A stretch of DNA of 64,000 nt from Actinophytocola sp. (GCA_009377475.1 WHTY01000013.1:1-64000), one strand, 5' to 3'; shown: positions 44,886 to 53,911, counted from the first letter of the stretch. Notes: generated by a model from the letters alone, not told the origin. Numbers and translations are program-made.

Positions 44886-45782
44886 GTGGTGGATGGGCCT
44901 GCCGCCGGTGCTCACTCGGACGACGAGGAGCAGTCGTTCGACGGCATGACCGCCGTACCGGACGTCGATGGCACCGAGCGTAGCGACGGCTGGTCTCTCG
45001 ACAGCGCCGCGCGGACACTGCGTGCGAAATGGCGCGCGGCCAGCCTCGCGGCGGGATGGCGCTTCCCGAGCGACTGGGGACTGCCCGAAGTGGACACCGT
45101 GTGCGCCGCGCTGAGCGCGGACGGCGCGGGCGAGTCCGTCATCTCCGGGCTCGGCAGGGCCCGCGCGGCGTCGGGCGCAGGACTGGACGAGACGTTGACC
45201 GACCTCGCCGCGCTGCACGCCGTCGTCGCGGACGGCGGCCGTCACGGCGGGTTCGTCGTCCCGAACATCGACGCCACGCCGTCTCGGTTGGTGCGGGCCA
45301 CCGCGCTCGCGTGGGCCGACGTCGCGCTGGACAACTACGCCCACACCGAGGTCACCGAGCCACTCACCGGGCTGCCGAGCGCCGCCTACCTGCGCACCAG
45401 ACTCGGCGAGGTGTACCGGGGCGCGGCGCGAGCCGGGCGCAGCGCCAGCGAGGCGGCGCTGCTGCTGACGGTGTCGTTCGACCTCGCTCGCATGGCGAGC
45501 TGGTCCCGGCTGGCCGCGATGATCTTGGCTGCCGATGCGCTGCGGTCGGTGTTCGACGGGCCGGAGACGACGGCGGCGCTCGGACCGTCGGTGCTCGCGG
45601 TGCTCGCCGAGCGTGACAGGGACATCGCGGGGCAAGCCGTCGCGCTGCGCCGTGAGATCACCGAGCGGATGCACGGCGACCCGCAACTCGACGACGTCGC
45701 CAGCCCCGCCATCTCCCTCGTCCGCCTCCGTCCGACGTATGAGGAGTCGTGTCGACTGCTGCACCGGATCGGGCGACGGTAG
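44886..45782 (+). CDS. Protein of unknown function with a GGDEF-like remnant
   Basis: The 298-residue protein (GTG at 44886) has an acidic N-terminus and then two helical blocks. In the middle, TEVTEPLTGLPSAAYLRTRLGEVYRGAARAG resembles the first helix of GGDEF domains (DPLTGLxNRxxLxxRL). The following ALLLTVSFDLARMASWSRL stands where the strand before the active site would lie, yet no GGDEF signature follows, so a cyclase is not expected. I do not recognise a named family. It is soluble. It is followed immediately by a perfect 27-bp palindrome (45786-45840). Confidence 0.65.
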   Translation: MVDGPAAGAHSDDEEQSFDGMTAVPDVDGTERSDGWSLDSAARTLRAKWRAASLAAGWRFPSDWGLPEVDTVCAALSADGAGESVISGLGRARAASGAGLDETLTDLAALHAVVADGGRHGGFVVPNIDATPSRLVRATALAWADVALDNYAHTEVTEPLTGLPSAAYLRTRLGEVYRGAARAGRSASEAALLLTVSFDLARMASWSRLAAMILAADALRSVFDGPETTAALGPSVLAVLAERDRDIAGQAVALRREITERMHGDPQLDDVASPAISLVRLRPTYEESCRLLHRIGRR

Positions 45783-45785
45783 GGG

Positions 45786-45840
45786 TGCGATGAAGGGATT
45801 CTTACTTGCGTCAGACGCAAGTAAGAATCCCTTCATCGCA
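45786..45840. terminator. Perfect 27-bp palindrome, terminator
   Basis: The arm at 45786-45812, containing GAAGGGATTCTTACTTGCG, is exactly complementary to 45814-45840 around one central base, so a stem of more than 24 bp with a tiny loop can form. It begins 3 bases after the upstream stop and ends 57 bases before the next start. It is the most perfect member of the hairpin family in this window. Confidence 0.82.
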
Positions 45841-45897
45841 CCACCGCCTCCACCTGTCGGGGGTACGCCCGCCCAGGTCGCCTGCGACACTGGGCGC

Positions 45898-47139
45898 GTG
45901 CATCGTCTGAGCTCCCGCCGGGGTGTCGTCGCGCTACTCGGGGCGTTGGCCGCCGTGCCGCTCGTCGTCGGCATCCTCGGCTGGCTGGCCGACTGGCCGC
46001 TCGGCATGGACAGCGCGGTCTACCGCGCCGGGGCGCTGACGCTGCTGCATGGCGACCCGCTCTACGACGCCGACACGCTCGCGTTCGAGCCGGAGTGGGC
46101 GCAGCTGCCGTTCACGTACCCGCCAGCCGCCGCGTTGTTGTTCGTTCCGCTCGCGGTGTTCCCGGCGCCGGTCGCGTGGGGTGTGCTCGGCGCGATCTCC
46201 ATCGCCTGCGCCGGGCTCGTCGTGGTGCTGTCGCTGCGTGCGTCGGCATCGCGCGCGAGGACGCCGCTGGTCGTCGCCGGACTGACCGCAGCCGTCCTGC
46301 TGCTGGAACCCGTCTGGCGCACGGTCTCGCTCGGTCAGGTGAACCTGATCCTGCTCGCGCTGATCCTGGTCGACGTCCTCGTGCTCTCGGCACGCGGTAG
46401 CCGCGCGGGTGGCGTCCTGATCGGCGTCGCCGCCGCTGTGAAACTCACGCCGTTGATCTTCGTTCCGCACCTGCTGTTCACCGGCCGATGGCGGGACGCC
46501 CTCCGCGCGCTCGCCACGTTCGTCGCGCTGCAAGCCGCGATGCTGGCGCTCATCCCGCACGACGTCGTCCGCTACTGGACGCGGGCCGTGTCCGACCCGA
46601 CCCGCATCGGCACCATCCACTGGTCGGACAACCAGGCCATCAACGGCCTCGTGCTGCGGCTCACCGACCAGGCGTCGTGGTCGACGGCGGTCGCGCTCGG
46701 CGTCGGCGTGCTACTAGCCCCGCCCGCAGTGTGGCTGATGCTGCGCTACCACCGCAGGGGCGACGAACTGCGCGCCGTGCTGGTCACCGCGGGCTATGGG
46801 CTGCTGCTCTCCCCGGTGTCCTGGACGCACCACTGGGTGTGGGTGATCCCGCTGCTGATCACGATGCTCGCGGGACTGCCGCGCGCCATCACCGCCGCGC
46901 CGAAGCGGCTCGCCACGCTCGCCGCCACGCTCGCCGCCGTGGTCGTCGTCTTCGGCAGCTACGTCCTGCTGATCCTGCCCGGCGGCAGGGACCCGGGCGG
47001 GTGGTCCCTGCTGGACCACGTGCTCGGCAACGCCTATCTGTACGTGCCGCTGGTCCTGGGTGCCCTCGCGTGCGCGAAGGAGTGGCGCACGCCCCAACCG
47101 CAGCAGCCGCCGACGGGCGTGCGCGAGGCCAGCGGCTAG
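45898..47139 (+). CDS. GT87-family polyprenyl-phosphate mannosyltransferase-like protein
   Basis: The 413-residue integral membrane protein (GTG at 45898) has about 10 hydrophobic helices and the GT-C signatures. The first loop has WPLGMDSAVYRAGALTLLHGDPLYD with an acidic catalytic candidate, followed by FTYPPAAALLFVPLAVFP, GQVNLILLALILVD, AVKLTPLIFVPHLL and SWTHHWVWVIPLL. DUF2029/GT87 enzymes add alpha-1,2-mannose to lipoglycans from polyprenyl-phosphomannose on the outer face. It precedes purK by 49 bases and may share transcription, although that pairing has no metabolic logic. Confidence 0.87.
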   Translation: MHRLSSRRGVVALLGALAAVPLVVGILGWLADWPLGMDSAVYRAGALTLLHGDPLYDADTLAFEPEWAQLPFTYPPAAALLFVPLAVFPAPVAWGVLGAISIACAGLVVVLSLRASASRARTPLVVAGLTAAVLLLEPVWRTVSLGQVNLILLALILVDVLVLSARGSRAGGVLIGVAAAVKLTPLIFVPHLLFTGRWRDALRALATFVALQAAMLALIPHDVVRYWTRAVSDPTRIGTIHWSDNQAINGLVLRLTDQASWSTAVALGVGVLLAPPAVWLMLRYHRRGDELRAVLVTAGYGLLLSPVSWTHHWVWVIPLLITMLAGLPRAITAAPKRLATLAATLAAVVVVFGSYVLLILPGGRDPGGWSLLDHVLGNAYLYVPLVLGALACAKEWRTPQPQQPPTGVREASG

Positions 47140-47188
47140 GCTGTTGAGCCGTACGCACCCGCCACAACCAGGGGATTCGCCCGCAAAC

Positions 47189-48373
47189 ATGGACGCACAT
47201 ACCGGTCTTCCGATCGTTGGCATGGTCGGCGGCGGTCAGCTCGCCAGGATGACGCACCAGGCGGCGATCGCGCTCGGCCAGTCCCTGAACGTGCTCGCCG
47301 CCGGCGAGCTGGACTCGGCAGGGCTCGTCGCGGGCAAGGTCGTCACCGGCCACCACACCGACCTCGCCGCGCTGCGGTCGTTCGCGGCCGACGTCGACGT
47401 CCTCACCTTCGACCACGAGCACGTGCCGTCCGATCACCTGCACGCGCTGGCGGCGTCCGGCGTCGTGGTGCGGCCCGGCCCTGACGCGCTGCTGCACGCG
47501 CAGGACAAGCTGGTGATGCGCAGGCGGCTGTCCGACATCGGCTGCCCCGCGCCTGCCTACGCGCCGATCGAGAAGCCCGAGGACCTGATCGCGTTCGGTG
47601 ACACCCACGGCTGGCCGGTGGTGCTCAAGGCAGCGCGCGGCGGCTACGACGGCAAGGGCGTGTGGATCGTCGACGCGCCGGACGAGGCGACGTCGCTGGT
47701 CACCGAGCTGCTGGACGCTGGGACGCCGTTGCTGGCCGAGCAGAAGGTCACCATGCTGCGGGAGCTGTCCGCGCTGGTGGCGCGCTCGCCGTTCGGGCAG
47801 GGCGCGGCGTGGCCGATCGTGGAGACGGTGCAGCGCGACGGCATCAACACCGAGGTGCTGGCGCCCGCGCCGAAGCTCTCCGAGGACGCCGCGCACGACG
47901 CGCAGGAGCTGGCACTGCGCATCGCGGACACGCTGGACGTCGTCGGCGTGCTTGCCGTGGAGCTGTTCGAGACGTCGGACGGCGTGCTGGTCAACGAGCT
48001 GGCGATGCGCCCGCACAACTCGGGGCACTGGACGATGGACGGCGCGCGGACGTCGCAGTTCGAGCAACACCTGCGCGCGGTGCTGGACTACCCGCTCGGC
48101 GCGACGGATCAGCTCGCGCCCGCGTGCGTGATGGCCAACGTCCTCGGCGCGCCGGAGCGGCCGAAGATGGGGCCGGACGAGCGGCTGCATCACCTGTTCG
48201 CGCGATACCCGGACGCCCGTGTGCACCTCTACGGCAAGGAGGAGCGGCCGGGTCGCAAGCTGGGCCACGTGAACTTCCTTGCCGAGAGCTTCCACGGGCT
48301 TGCCGAGCGCGGACGGCTCGCGGCGCACTGGCTGTCGCACGCGGAATGGCTCGACGGTTACGAGATCCACTAG
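47189..48373 (+). CDS. purK: N5-carboxyaminoimidazole ribonucleotide synthase
   Basis: The 394-residue ATP-grasp enzyme carboxylates AIR to N5-CAIR in purine synthesis. It shows [21 protein letters not shown] at the N-terminus, [27 protein letters not shown], the glycine loop [38 protein letters not shown] and the Mg/ATP residues [20 protein letters not shown]. The ATG at 47189 gives the usual length. purE starts 8 bases downstream, the standard purK-purE order seen in mycobacteria (Rv3276c-Rv3275c). Confidence 0.95.
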   Translation: MDAHTGLPIVGMVGGGQLARMTHQAAIALGQSLNVLAAGELDSAGLVAGKVVTGHHTDLAALRSFAADVDVLTFDHEHVPSDHLHALAASGVVVRPGPDALLHAQDKLVMRRRLSDIGCPAPAYAPIEKPEDLIAFGDTHGWPVVLKAARGGYDGKGVWIVDAPDEATSLVTELLDAGTPLLAEQKVTMLRELSALVARSPFGQGAAWPIVETVQRDGINTEVLAPAPKLSEDAAHDAQELALRIADTLDVVGVLAVELFETSDGVLVNELAMRPHNSGHWTMDGARTSQFEQHLRAVLDYPLGATDQLAPACVMANVLGAPERPKMGPDERLHHLFARYPDARVHLYGKEERPGRKLGHVNFLAESFHGLAERGRLAAHWLSHAEWLDGYEIH

Positions 48374-48381
48374 GAGTGAGC

Positions 48382-48888
48382 ATGACGACGGACGCCCGTG
48401 TCGGCGTGATCATGGGCAGCGACTCGGACTGGCCGGTGCTTGAGGCCGCCGGGCAGGCGCTTGACGAGTTCGACGTGCCCTACGAGGTGGGCGTGTACTC
48501 GGCGCACCGCACGCCGCAGCGGATGCTCGACTACGCCCGCACCGCCGCCGACCGGGGCATTCGGGTGGTCATCGCGGGCGCTGGGGGAGCGGCGCACCTG
48601 CCTGGCATGGTCGCGTCCGCAACGGTGCTGCCGGTGATCGGTGTGCCGGTGCCGCTGCAGTACCTCGACGGTCTCGACTCGCTGCTGTCCATCGTGCAGA
48701 TGCCCGCCGGGGTGCCGGTCGCGACGGTGTCCGTCGGCGGCGCGCGCAACGCAGGGCTGCTCGCGGTGCGGATACTCGCGGCGAGCGACGTCGGGCTGCG
48801 TGACCGCATGGCGGGATTCCAGGCCGAGCTGGCGGAGCTGGTGCTGGCCAAGGACGAAGCGCTGCGTGAGCGTGCCGGAAAGCGGTGA
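48382..48888 (+). CDS. purE: N5-carboxyaminoimidazole ribonucleotide mutase
   Basis: The 168-residue protein rearranges N5-CAIR to CAIR. It carries [17 protein letters not shown], the active-site [63 protein letters not shown] and [13 protein letters not shown], all typical of class I PurE. The ATG at 48382 has GGAGTGAG just upstream. It forms a two-gene unit with purK and is followed by an independently started fadE25-like gene. Confidence 0.95.
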   Translation: MTTDARVGVIMGSDSDWPVLEAAGQALDEFDVPYEVGVYSAHRTPQRMLDYARTAADRGIRVVIAGAGGAAHLPGMVASATVLPVIGVPVPLQYLDGLDSLLSIVQMPAGVPVATVSVGGARNAGLLAVRILAASDVGLRDRMAGFQAELAELVLAKDEALRERAGKR

Positions 48889-48996
48889 CCTGCGTCGCAA
48901 CCAGATGAGTGGTGTGACGAATCGCAACCCCGAAACCATGTGAACGAGCGATAACATGGGCGGGATCGCAGCCCGAACTCAAATGAGGTGACACTG

Positions 48997-50148
48997 GTGT
49001 CCGACGGCTTGTACCAGCTTGCAGAGGAACACGAGGAACTCCGTGCGGCGATCCGCGCACTGGCGGAGAAGGAAATCGCCCCGCACGCGGAGGACGTCGA
49101 CGAGTCCGAGCGCTACCCCGTCGAGGCACTGGAAGCGCTGAACAAGGCCGGTTTCGCCGCGGTGCACATCCCCGAGGAGTACGGCGGGCAGGGCGCGGAC
49201 GCCATCGCAACCGACATCGTGATCGAAGAGGTCGCGCGGGTGTGCGCGTCGTCGTCGCTGATCCCGGCGGTGAACAAGCTGGGCACGATGAACATCATCC
49301 TCGGCGGCAGCGAGGAACTGAAGCACAAGGTGCTCGGCGAGGTCGCTGAGGGCGCGACCGCGTCGTACGCACTGTCCGAGCGCGAGGCGGGCTCCGACCC
49401 GGCGTCGATGCGCACCAAGGCCATCCGCGACGGCGACAACTGGGTGCTCAACGGCACGAAGTGCTGGATCACCAACGCGGGTGAGTCGAGCTGGTACACC
49501 GTGATGGCGGTGTCCGACCCCGACGCTTCGAACCCTGCGGCTGGCATCTCGGCGTTCGCGGTGCACGCCGAGGACCCCGGCTTCGTCGTCGGCCCGAAGG
49601 AGCGCAAGCTCGGCATCAAGGGCTCGCCCACCCGCGAGATCTACTTCGAGAACTGCACCATCCCCGGCGACCGGGTCATCGGTGAGCCGGGCCAGGGTCT
49701 CAAGCTCGCGTTCACCACGCTGGATCACACCCGGCACTCGATCGGCGCGCAGGCGCTCGGCATCGCGCAGGGCGCGCTCGACGCGACGATCGACTACGTC
49801 AAGGAGCGCCAGCAGTTCGGCAAGGCCATCTCGGAGTTCCAGGGCGTGCAGTTCATGATCGCCGACATGGCGATGAAGATCGAGGCCGCGCGGCACCTGG
49901 TGTACGCCGCCGCTGCCAAGGTCGAGCGCGGCGACGCCGACAAGTCGTTCGCCTCCAGTGCCGCGAAGACGTTCGCCTCCGACGTCGCCATGGAGGTCAC
50001 CACCGACGCCGTGCAGCTCTTCGGCGGCGCGGGCTACACCCGCGACTTCCCGGTCGAGCGCATGATGCGCGACGCGAAGATCACCCAGATCTACGAGGGC
50101 ACCAACCAGATCCAGCGCATGGTGATGGCACGCCAGCTGTTGAAGTAA
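48997..50148 (+). CDS. fadE25: Acyl-CoA dehydrogenase (FadE25-like)
   Basis: This FAD enzyme performs the first step of beta-oxidation or branched-chain acyl-CoA breakdown. From a GTG at 48997 (GAGG eight bases upstream) the protein is 383 residues. It has the N-terminal helix EEHEELRAAIRALAEKEIAPHA, IPEEYGGQGAD, the FAD contacts YALSEREAGSDPASM and WITNAGESSWYTVMA, RQQFGKAISEFQGVQFMIADM, QLFGGAGYTRDFPVERMMRD and the C-terminal catalytic-Glu motif ITQIYEGTNQIQ. Its position after purE matches Rv3274c. A GTG at 48988 is an alternative start. It ends before a hairpin shared with the convergent toxin-antitoxin operon. Confidence 0.95.
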   Translation: MSDGLYQLAEEHEELRAAIRALAEKEIAPHAEDVDESERYPVEALEALNKAGFAAVHIPEEYGGQGADAIATDIVIEEVARVCASSSLIPAVNKLGTMNIILGGSEELKHKVLGEVAEGATASYALSEREAGSDPASMRTKAIRDGDNWVLNGTKCWITNAGESSWYTVMAVSDPDASNPAAGISAFAVHAEDPGFVVGPKERKLGIKGSPTREIYFENCTIPGDRVIGEPGQGLKLAFTTLDHTRHSIGAQALGIAQGALDATIDYVKERQQFGKAISEFQGVQFMIADMAMKIEAARHLVYAAAAKVERGDADKSFASSAAKTFASDVAMEVTTDAVQLFGGAGYTRDFPVERMMRDAKITQIYEGTNQIQRMVMARQLLK

Positions 50149-50158
50149 GCCATGCCGC

Positions 50159-50201
50159 GAAGGGCTTCGGCGGGACATCCAGCGTTCCGACGAAGCCCTT
50201 C
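50159..50201. terminator. Hairpin between convergent genes
   Basis: GAAGGGCTTCG (50159-50169) pairs exactly with CGAAGCCCTTC (50191-50201), and the inner bases can extend the stem. It lies 10 bases after the fadE25 stop and 13 bases before the stop of the leftward PIN-like gene. The arm sequence matches the GAAGGGCTTC family seen at 26732. Confidence 0.72.
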
Positions 50202-50214
50202 CCGATCGGGTCAG

Positions 50215-50646
50215 TCAACGCCAGTAACGCGGTGGATTTCGCGTCGGGTCCACGTTATCGAACCGTCCGTTTGGATCGATGCCGCTCACCTTCACGAGCT
50301 GCTGTCTTCCTGCTGTCTCCAGGAACTCGATGATGTACGGCATCGCCGCTACGACGGCACCTATCGAGAGCGCGAGGCCTTTCAATCCTTCACGGCGTTG
50401 CTTGTAGCGCACGTGATGCAATCGCGATTTCTTGATGGCGTCAGTCTCGTTAGGATCGTCGAGTTGATTCCAGTCATTTGTGACGAACACATGGTAGCCA
50501 GCAGTCCTGGCATCTCTCATCAAAGAGATATCTTTCTTTCTCGACCATCCCTTGTCGTGTACATGGTCGACCTGGTGTTTTGGAAGAATGTGTCGAAGTA
50601 ACGACAACATCTGAATGGGAGTGTCAGCGTCCAGCAGTATGTCCAT
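50215..50646 (-). CDS. PIN-like (DUF5615/VapC45-type) toxin candidate
   Basis: The 143-residue protein begins MDILLDADTPIQMLSLLRHI and continues with KGWSRKKDISLMRDARTAGYHVFVTNDWNQLDD. Acidic residues Asp6/Asp8, Asp39 and Asp58 stand where PIN-like RNases place metal ligands. The LLDxxxP and FVTNDxxx patterns fit the DUF5615 or VapC45 branch. The C-terminal helix LALSIGAVVAAMPYIIEFLETAG packs the fold. It overlaps the upstream DUF433 gene by one base (TGATG), the normal antitoxin-toxin arrangement. Lower GC than the flanks suggests a mobile origin. RNase activity is inferred. Confidence 0.75.
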   Translation of the reverse strand: MDILLDADTPIQMLSLLRHILPKHQVDHVHDKGWSRKKDISLMRDARTAGYHVFVTNDWNQLDDPNETDAIKKSRLHHVRYKQRREGLKGLALSIGAVVAAMPYIIEFLETAGRQQLVKVSGIDPNGRFDNVDPTRNPPRYWR

Positions 50647-51293
50647 CAGGCGGCGCCTTGCTGCCGCCTTTGGTCTCGCCAGATATCTACGTACTGCGCA
50701 AATTCATAGGCATCTTGGGCTGCCGCTGCGTCTACCGCTGGGTAGTAGTCGTGAACCGACTCCATCGGTACGCCGTCCTGGAGAAGTTCCGCGACTTTTT
50801 CGTAAGGAACTCTCGTGCCCGCGATGACCGGATGGCCGGATCTAATCTCTGGACTTACGGCGATGCGATCACGGGGTCGGAACAGGGCGGGAATCTCGAT
50901 GTTGCTCTTGTTAACGAACGGTCGCAGTACCTCGCTCATTTCAGCCATGACGTATTGGCCAGATCGCTTAACCAGGTCAACCGCTGACTCATCCTTCACC
51001 AGAACGATGCTGTCATTGTCGGAAACCAGCTTGTATTCGGACAGATGGTCAAGTTCCCCGAGACTTCTGAGATTTGCTATCGCCCTGCGGATTCGCTGTA
51101 GAGAAGAGTCTTTGCGAAGGAAGACACAGGTGCGTAGAGCCACCACGTCGCGGAAGGAGTACAGGATCGGGCGAAAGGCCGACACTTCAGGAACAAGCAC
51201 AGCGCCGGATGAGCCGTCGGTCCGCCTCCAGTGGCTTAGTTGGCGACGTGTGGCACCAGACAGCGCAGCCGTCATGTATGGCGCGAAGGCCAC
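50646..51293 (-). CDS. DUF433 antitoxin with MerR-like DNA-binding domain (VapB45-type)
   Basis: From a GTG at 51293 with AGGAGGG four bases upstream, the 215-residue protein has an N-terminal MerR-like helix-turn-helix (YMTAALSGATRRQLSHWRRTD, YSFRDVVALRTCVFLR, SLQRIRRAIANLRSLG). Its C-terminal DUF433 domain reads DRIAVSPEIRSGHPVIAGTRVPYEKVAELLQDG, SVHDYYPAVDAAAAQDAYEFAQYV. This is the layout of Rv2018-type antitoxins. It would bind its own promoter and neutralise the PIN-like protein encoded next, whose start it overlaps. Codon usage has more A/T in third positions than nearby housekeeping genes. Confidence 0.82.
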   Translation of the reverse strand: MAFAPYMTAALSGATRRQLSHWRRTDGSSGAVLVPEVSAFRPILYSFRDVVALRTCVFLRKDSSLQRIRRAIANLRSLGELDHLSEYKLVSDNDSIVLVKDESAVDLVKRSGQYVMAEMSEVLRPFVNKSNIEIPALFRPRDRIAVSPEIRSGHPVIAGTRVPYEKVAELLQDGVPMESVHDYYPAVDAAAAQDAYEFAQYVDIWRDQRRQQGAA

Positions 51294-51608
51294 ATGCCCT
51301 CCTTGGTCGCTTCTTCAAATCTGTCCATATATCTTCGCATAGTCGGTCGCCGTTACAGAGGATTTTCGCTGGTATCACGAGGTCTTGCGCGGCCGTGGCC
51401 GAGTTCGTCTCGTGCGATGGCTTTGGCTCGTCGGCCCAGGTCCGGCTCGCCGTCAAAGACGCCGACCGTGCGAAAACGTCGCTGAGTCGGTTGCTCCGAC
51501 GCTTCCCTTCCCTTTCGTGGATCAGCCACGTGCCTTGTCGCCTCCCCGTGTAGAGCATCTGCGGTGAGTTTAGAGCCCGTCGCGGCACTCGCGCCGCCCA
51601 AAATGCCT

Positions 51609-51629
51609 GCGAGTGGTACCAACGGTGGG
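51609..51629. repeat. Dispersed short motif with TGGTACCA core, copy 2
   Basis: GAGTGGTACCAACGGTGGG differs from the copy at 21148-21168 by one base. It lies about 40 bases before the larger palindromic element at 51671. Confidence 0.55.
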
Positions 51630-51670
51630 GGAATTTGGCGTTGGCGTTGTCTCATGCCTGCGCCGTTTGG

Positions 51671-51758
51671 CAAGTTGATCAACTTGCTGCGCGCTGAGAC
51701 CAGTAGAACCGGACGAATCGGATATTCAGTGGTCGCAGCGCGCGGGTAGTTGATCAAC
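51671..51758. repeat. Dispersed palindromic element, copy B (inverted relative to 4361)
   Basis: CAAGTTGATCAACTTG (51671-51686) is a perfect 16-bp palindrome. GTTGATCAAC recurs at 51749-51758, preceded by CGCGCGGGTA. On the reverse strand the element reads GTTGATCAACTACCCGCGCG, then CTG(C)GACCAC, a variable middle, GCGCGCAG and the closing palindrome, matching copy A at 4361-4451 almost base for base in its outer thirds. Confidence 0.8.
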
Positions 51759-51835
51759 AACGGGGCTGGCGTGCAAAGCGGCTGGCCCGGCGGCAAAGCG
51801 GCTGCCGTGTGCCACTCCGGGGACGGTGCCGAGTG

Positions 51836-52543
51836 CTATCCCAGCAGGTCCACCGTTGTCCGCTCCGCCGTGCGGCGGTTGGGGAGCTTCGCCGAGTCGG
51901 CGTTGGAGACCTGCACGAGCGAAGCGCCTGCGGACAGCGGCGCGAGGAGCGCGTCGATCACGCCGTCCGGCAACGTCCACTCCCGCGTGGACAGCACCCG
52001 GTCGCCCGCGCCGATGCCGAGTTCGTCCGTGCGCGTACGCGCCGTCGCCAGCACCTCGTCGACCGTGGCGGACGCCAGCGCGGGGGTGTCGCCGTCGATC
52101 GGGAACAACGGCGAGAAGTCGTCCCCGGCGAGCTTAGCGTCCGAGAGGTAGTCGAACGCGCCGTCCGGCGGGGTCGTGCGGAGGCCCTGTCCGAGCGGGT
52201 CGAACGCGACGATGGCGGTCTCGGTCGCATCGGATGTCGCGTTCGGCGGCACGAACGCGACTGTCGCGCCCTTGTCGTCGCCTACCACGTGCGCGCCGCA
52301 CCAGAACGCGCCGAGCAGCACGCCCGCCGTCTGCCAGTGCGCGGGCAGTCGCACGCACACCGGGTCGCCCGGTTCGACGTCGAACTCCTCGACCAGCCAG
52401 TTCGCCGTCTTGGCCGCCCAGTTCGCCAACGTCGTCGCGGACAGCTCGATGCGGGCGCCGGTCGCATCGTCGTAGTGCGTGATCGCGGGCTTCGCGGCGG
52501 CCGTGGCCAGCAGCGGGCGCAGCAGCGTCTCGGTGATGCTCAC
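51836..52543 (-). CDS. TIGR03089-family protein (truncated AMP-binding-like, Rv3268 homologue)
   Basis: The 235-residue protein resembles the first part of an acyl-adenylate-forming enzyme: ITHYDDATGARIELSATTLANWAAKTANWLVEEFDVEPGD, VRLPAHWQTAGVLLGAFWCGAHVV and a late STREWTLPDGVIDALLAPLSAGASLV. It lacks the ATP-binding P-loop TSGTTG and the C-terminal lid. This shortened form is the conserved actinobacterial TIGR03089 family, so it is not a pseudogene, and it is probably non-enzymatic. It starts at a GTG at 52543, 27 bases after the LCP gene stop, and likely belongs to one leftward unit with it. Confidence 0.87.
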   Translation of the reverse strand: MSITETLLRPLLATAAAKPAITHYDDATGARIELSATTLANWAAKTANWLVEEFDVEPGDPVCVRLPAHWQTAGVLLGAFWCGAHVVGDDKGATVAFVPPNATSDATETAIVAFDPLGQGLRTTPPDGAFDYLSDAKLAGDDFSPLFPIDGDTPALASATVDEVLATARTRTDELGIGAGDRVLSTREWTLPDGVIDALLAPLSAGASLVQVSNADSAKLPNRRTAERTTVDLLG

Positions 52544-52570
52544 GCCTGGACCCTATCTGTGCATCAGGCG

Positions 52571-53761
52571 CTAGTTGACGCACGGGACGTCGCCCGCGGT
52601 GATCGGCTCCGCTGGTCGTGTGGTCTGACCAGCGGACGAGCTGCCACTGTCGGCGTCGGATGTGGCGGGCGTAGCAGAGCCGCCGGACATCGACTCCGGC
52701 GGCCCGTCCACCAGTCGGTGCACGAACTCCCGCACCTGCTCGACGTCGACCTCCACGATGCTCTGCCCGTCCGGGCTGCGGCCGTTGATCGTCAGCACGG
52801 GGATCGTCACGAACTCGACCTCGCCCGCGGCGAGCCCGCGCATCCGCTGGGCGAACTCCAGGACGTCGAGGTCGTCGTCGAGCACGACGGACCTGCGGAC
52901 GGCCGCTAGCAACTGGCTCAGCGTCGCGGGGTTGCTCAACGTGCCCGCGGAGAGCACCTTGTTCAGCGCGGACCCGAGGAACACCTGCTGGCGAACGATC
53001 CGGTCCAGGTCACCACGGGCCAGGTTATGGCGCTGCCGGACGAACGCGAGGGCGTCGCTGCCGCTGACCGTCTGGTGTCCTGCCGGGAAGTCCGCGCCCG
53101 ACTTGGGATCGTGCACGGCGTTCTTCAGGCAGACGTCGACCCCGCCGATGGCCTCGGTGAGCAGGTAGAACCCGAGCAGGCTGACCTCGGCGTAGTGGTC
53201 GATGCGGACGTCGACGAAGTCCTGCACCGTCCTTACCAGCGCCTCGCGCCCCGCCTCGTCGGACTGGCGCTCCAGAAACGCCTGGTCCTCGATGCTCTCG
53301 TCGCGCAGCCGCTGGATCTCGGCTTGCTTGGCGAGGTTGAAGGCGGCGGTGATTTTCGCCTTGCCGCCGGTCGGCACGTCGACCCAGCTGTCGCGCGGGA
53401 TGGATACCGCGTGCGCCGGATCGTCGTTGACGGGCAGCCGCAGAACGATGATGGTGTCGGTTCGGACGCCGGTTTCGTTCCCCGCGCGCAGTTTTCGCAA
53501 CGTCTCGGGCGGCAGCGGGTCCCCCTGGGCGTCGGTGCGGGAGTCGGTGCCGATCAGCAGGATGTCCAGGGCGCCGTCGGTCGGCGCGTTGGGCACGCGG
53601 TCGAGCGCCGGGGTGGTGGTGACGCTCCCGCGGAGGGAATCCAGCATGACGTCGGCATAACCGGCCACCGCGAGCACCGTGAGCGACAACAACGCGACGA
53701 AGGCGCGGCGGGCACGTGCCGCTAGCCTTTTCGTTCGTGATCGTGGCTTCCCCGCGTGCAC
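52571..53761 (-). CDS. LytR-CpsA-Psr (LCP) family wall-polymer ligase
   Basis: The 396-residue protein has a basic cytoplasmic N-terminus, one transmembrane helix (about 18-40) and an extracytoplasmic LCP domain: LDILLIGTDSRTD, VRTDTIIVLRLP, AVSIPRDSWVDVP, TAAFNLAKQAEIQRL and DALAFVRQRHNLARGDLDRIVRQQ. The conserved Arg/Asp residues bind the pyrophosphate of lipid-linked glycans. LCP enzymes join arabinogalactan or other glycopolymers to peptidoglycan. It is divergent from rmlB-rmlD, the dTDP-rhamnose genes needed for the arabinogalactan linker, as in mycobacteria (Rv3267 beside rmlD-wbbL). A Ser/Thr-rich tail ends the protein. Confidence 0.92.
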   Translation of the reverse strand: MHAGKPRSRTKRLAARARRAFVALLSLTVLAVAGYADVMLDSLRGSVTTTPALDRVPNAPTDGALDILLIGTDSRTDAQGDPLPPETLRKLRAGNETGVRTDTIIVLRLPVNDDPAHAVSIPRDSWVDVPTGGKAKITAAFNLAKQAEIQRLRDESIEDQAFLERQSDEAGREALVRTVQDFVDVRIDHYAEVSLLGFYLLTEAIGGVDVCLKNAVHDPKSGADFPAGHQTVSGSDALAFVRQRHNLARGDLDRIVRQQVFLGSALNKVLSAGTLSNPATLSQLLAAVRRSVVLDDDLDVLEFAQRMRGLAAGEVEFVTIPVLTINGRSPDGQSIVEVDVEQVREFVHRLVDGPPESMSGGSATPATSDADSGSSSAGQTTRPAEPITAGDVPCVN

Positions 53762-53911
53762 CTGGATTCCCTCCCGCAGAACCGTGGTAACAGGCTAAGC
53801 CACCTTCTGTCCGTATCGTCCGGATGTCACGGTGAATTACCACGACTGACGACGGCCAGGCGGCAATCCCTAGACTTGCCTGTGGCGAACTGGGGCTAAT
53901 GGAGGTGCGCC

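Larger units (their letters stand above)
51294..51835. other. Intergenic region with repeats and no convincing gene
   Basis: These 542 bases lie between the antitoxin start and the TIGR03089 gene stop. Short open frames on both strands lack codon bias. The left part (51294-51560) is lower in GC and should contain the toxin-antitoxin promoter. The right part holds one copy of the TGGTACCA motif (51609-51629) and copy B of the GTTGATCAAC element (51671-51758). Confidence 0.6.

Noticed and set aside
51187..51796. Leftward open frames in the 51.3-51.8 kb gap
   Set aside because: They overlap the antitoxin start or the repeats, show no G/C third-position bias and match no family I know.
51836..52543. 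Truncated acyl-CoA synthetase pseudogene
   Set aside because: The short form without P-loop and lid is the normal TIGR03089 family conserved in actinobacteria next to LCP genes.
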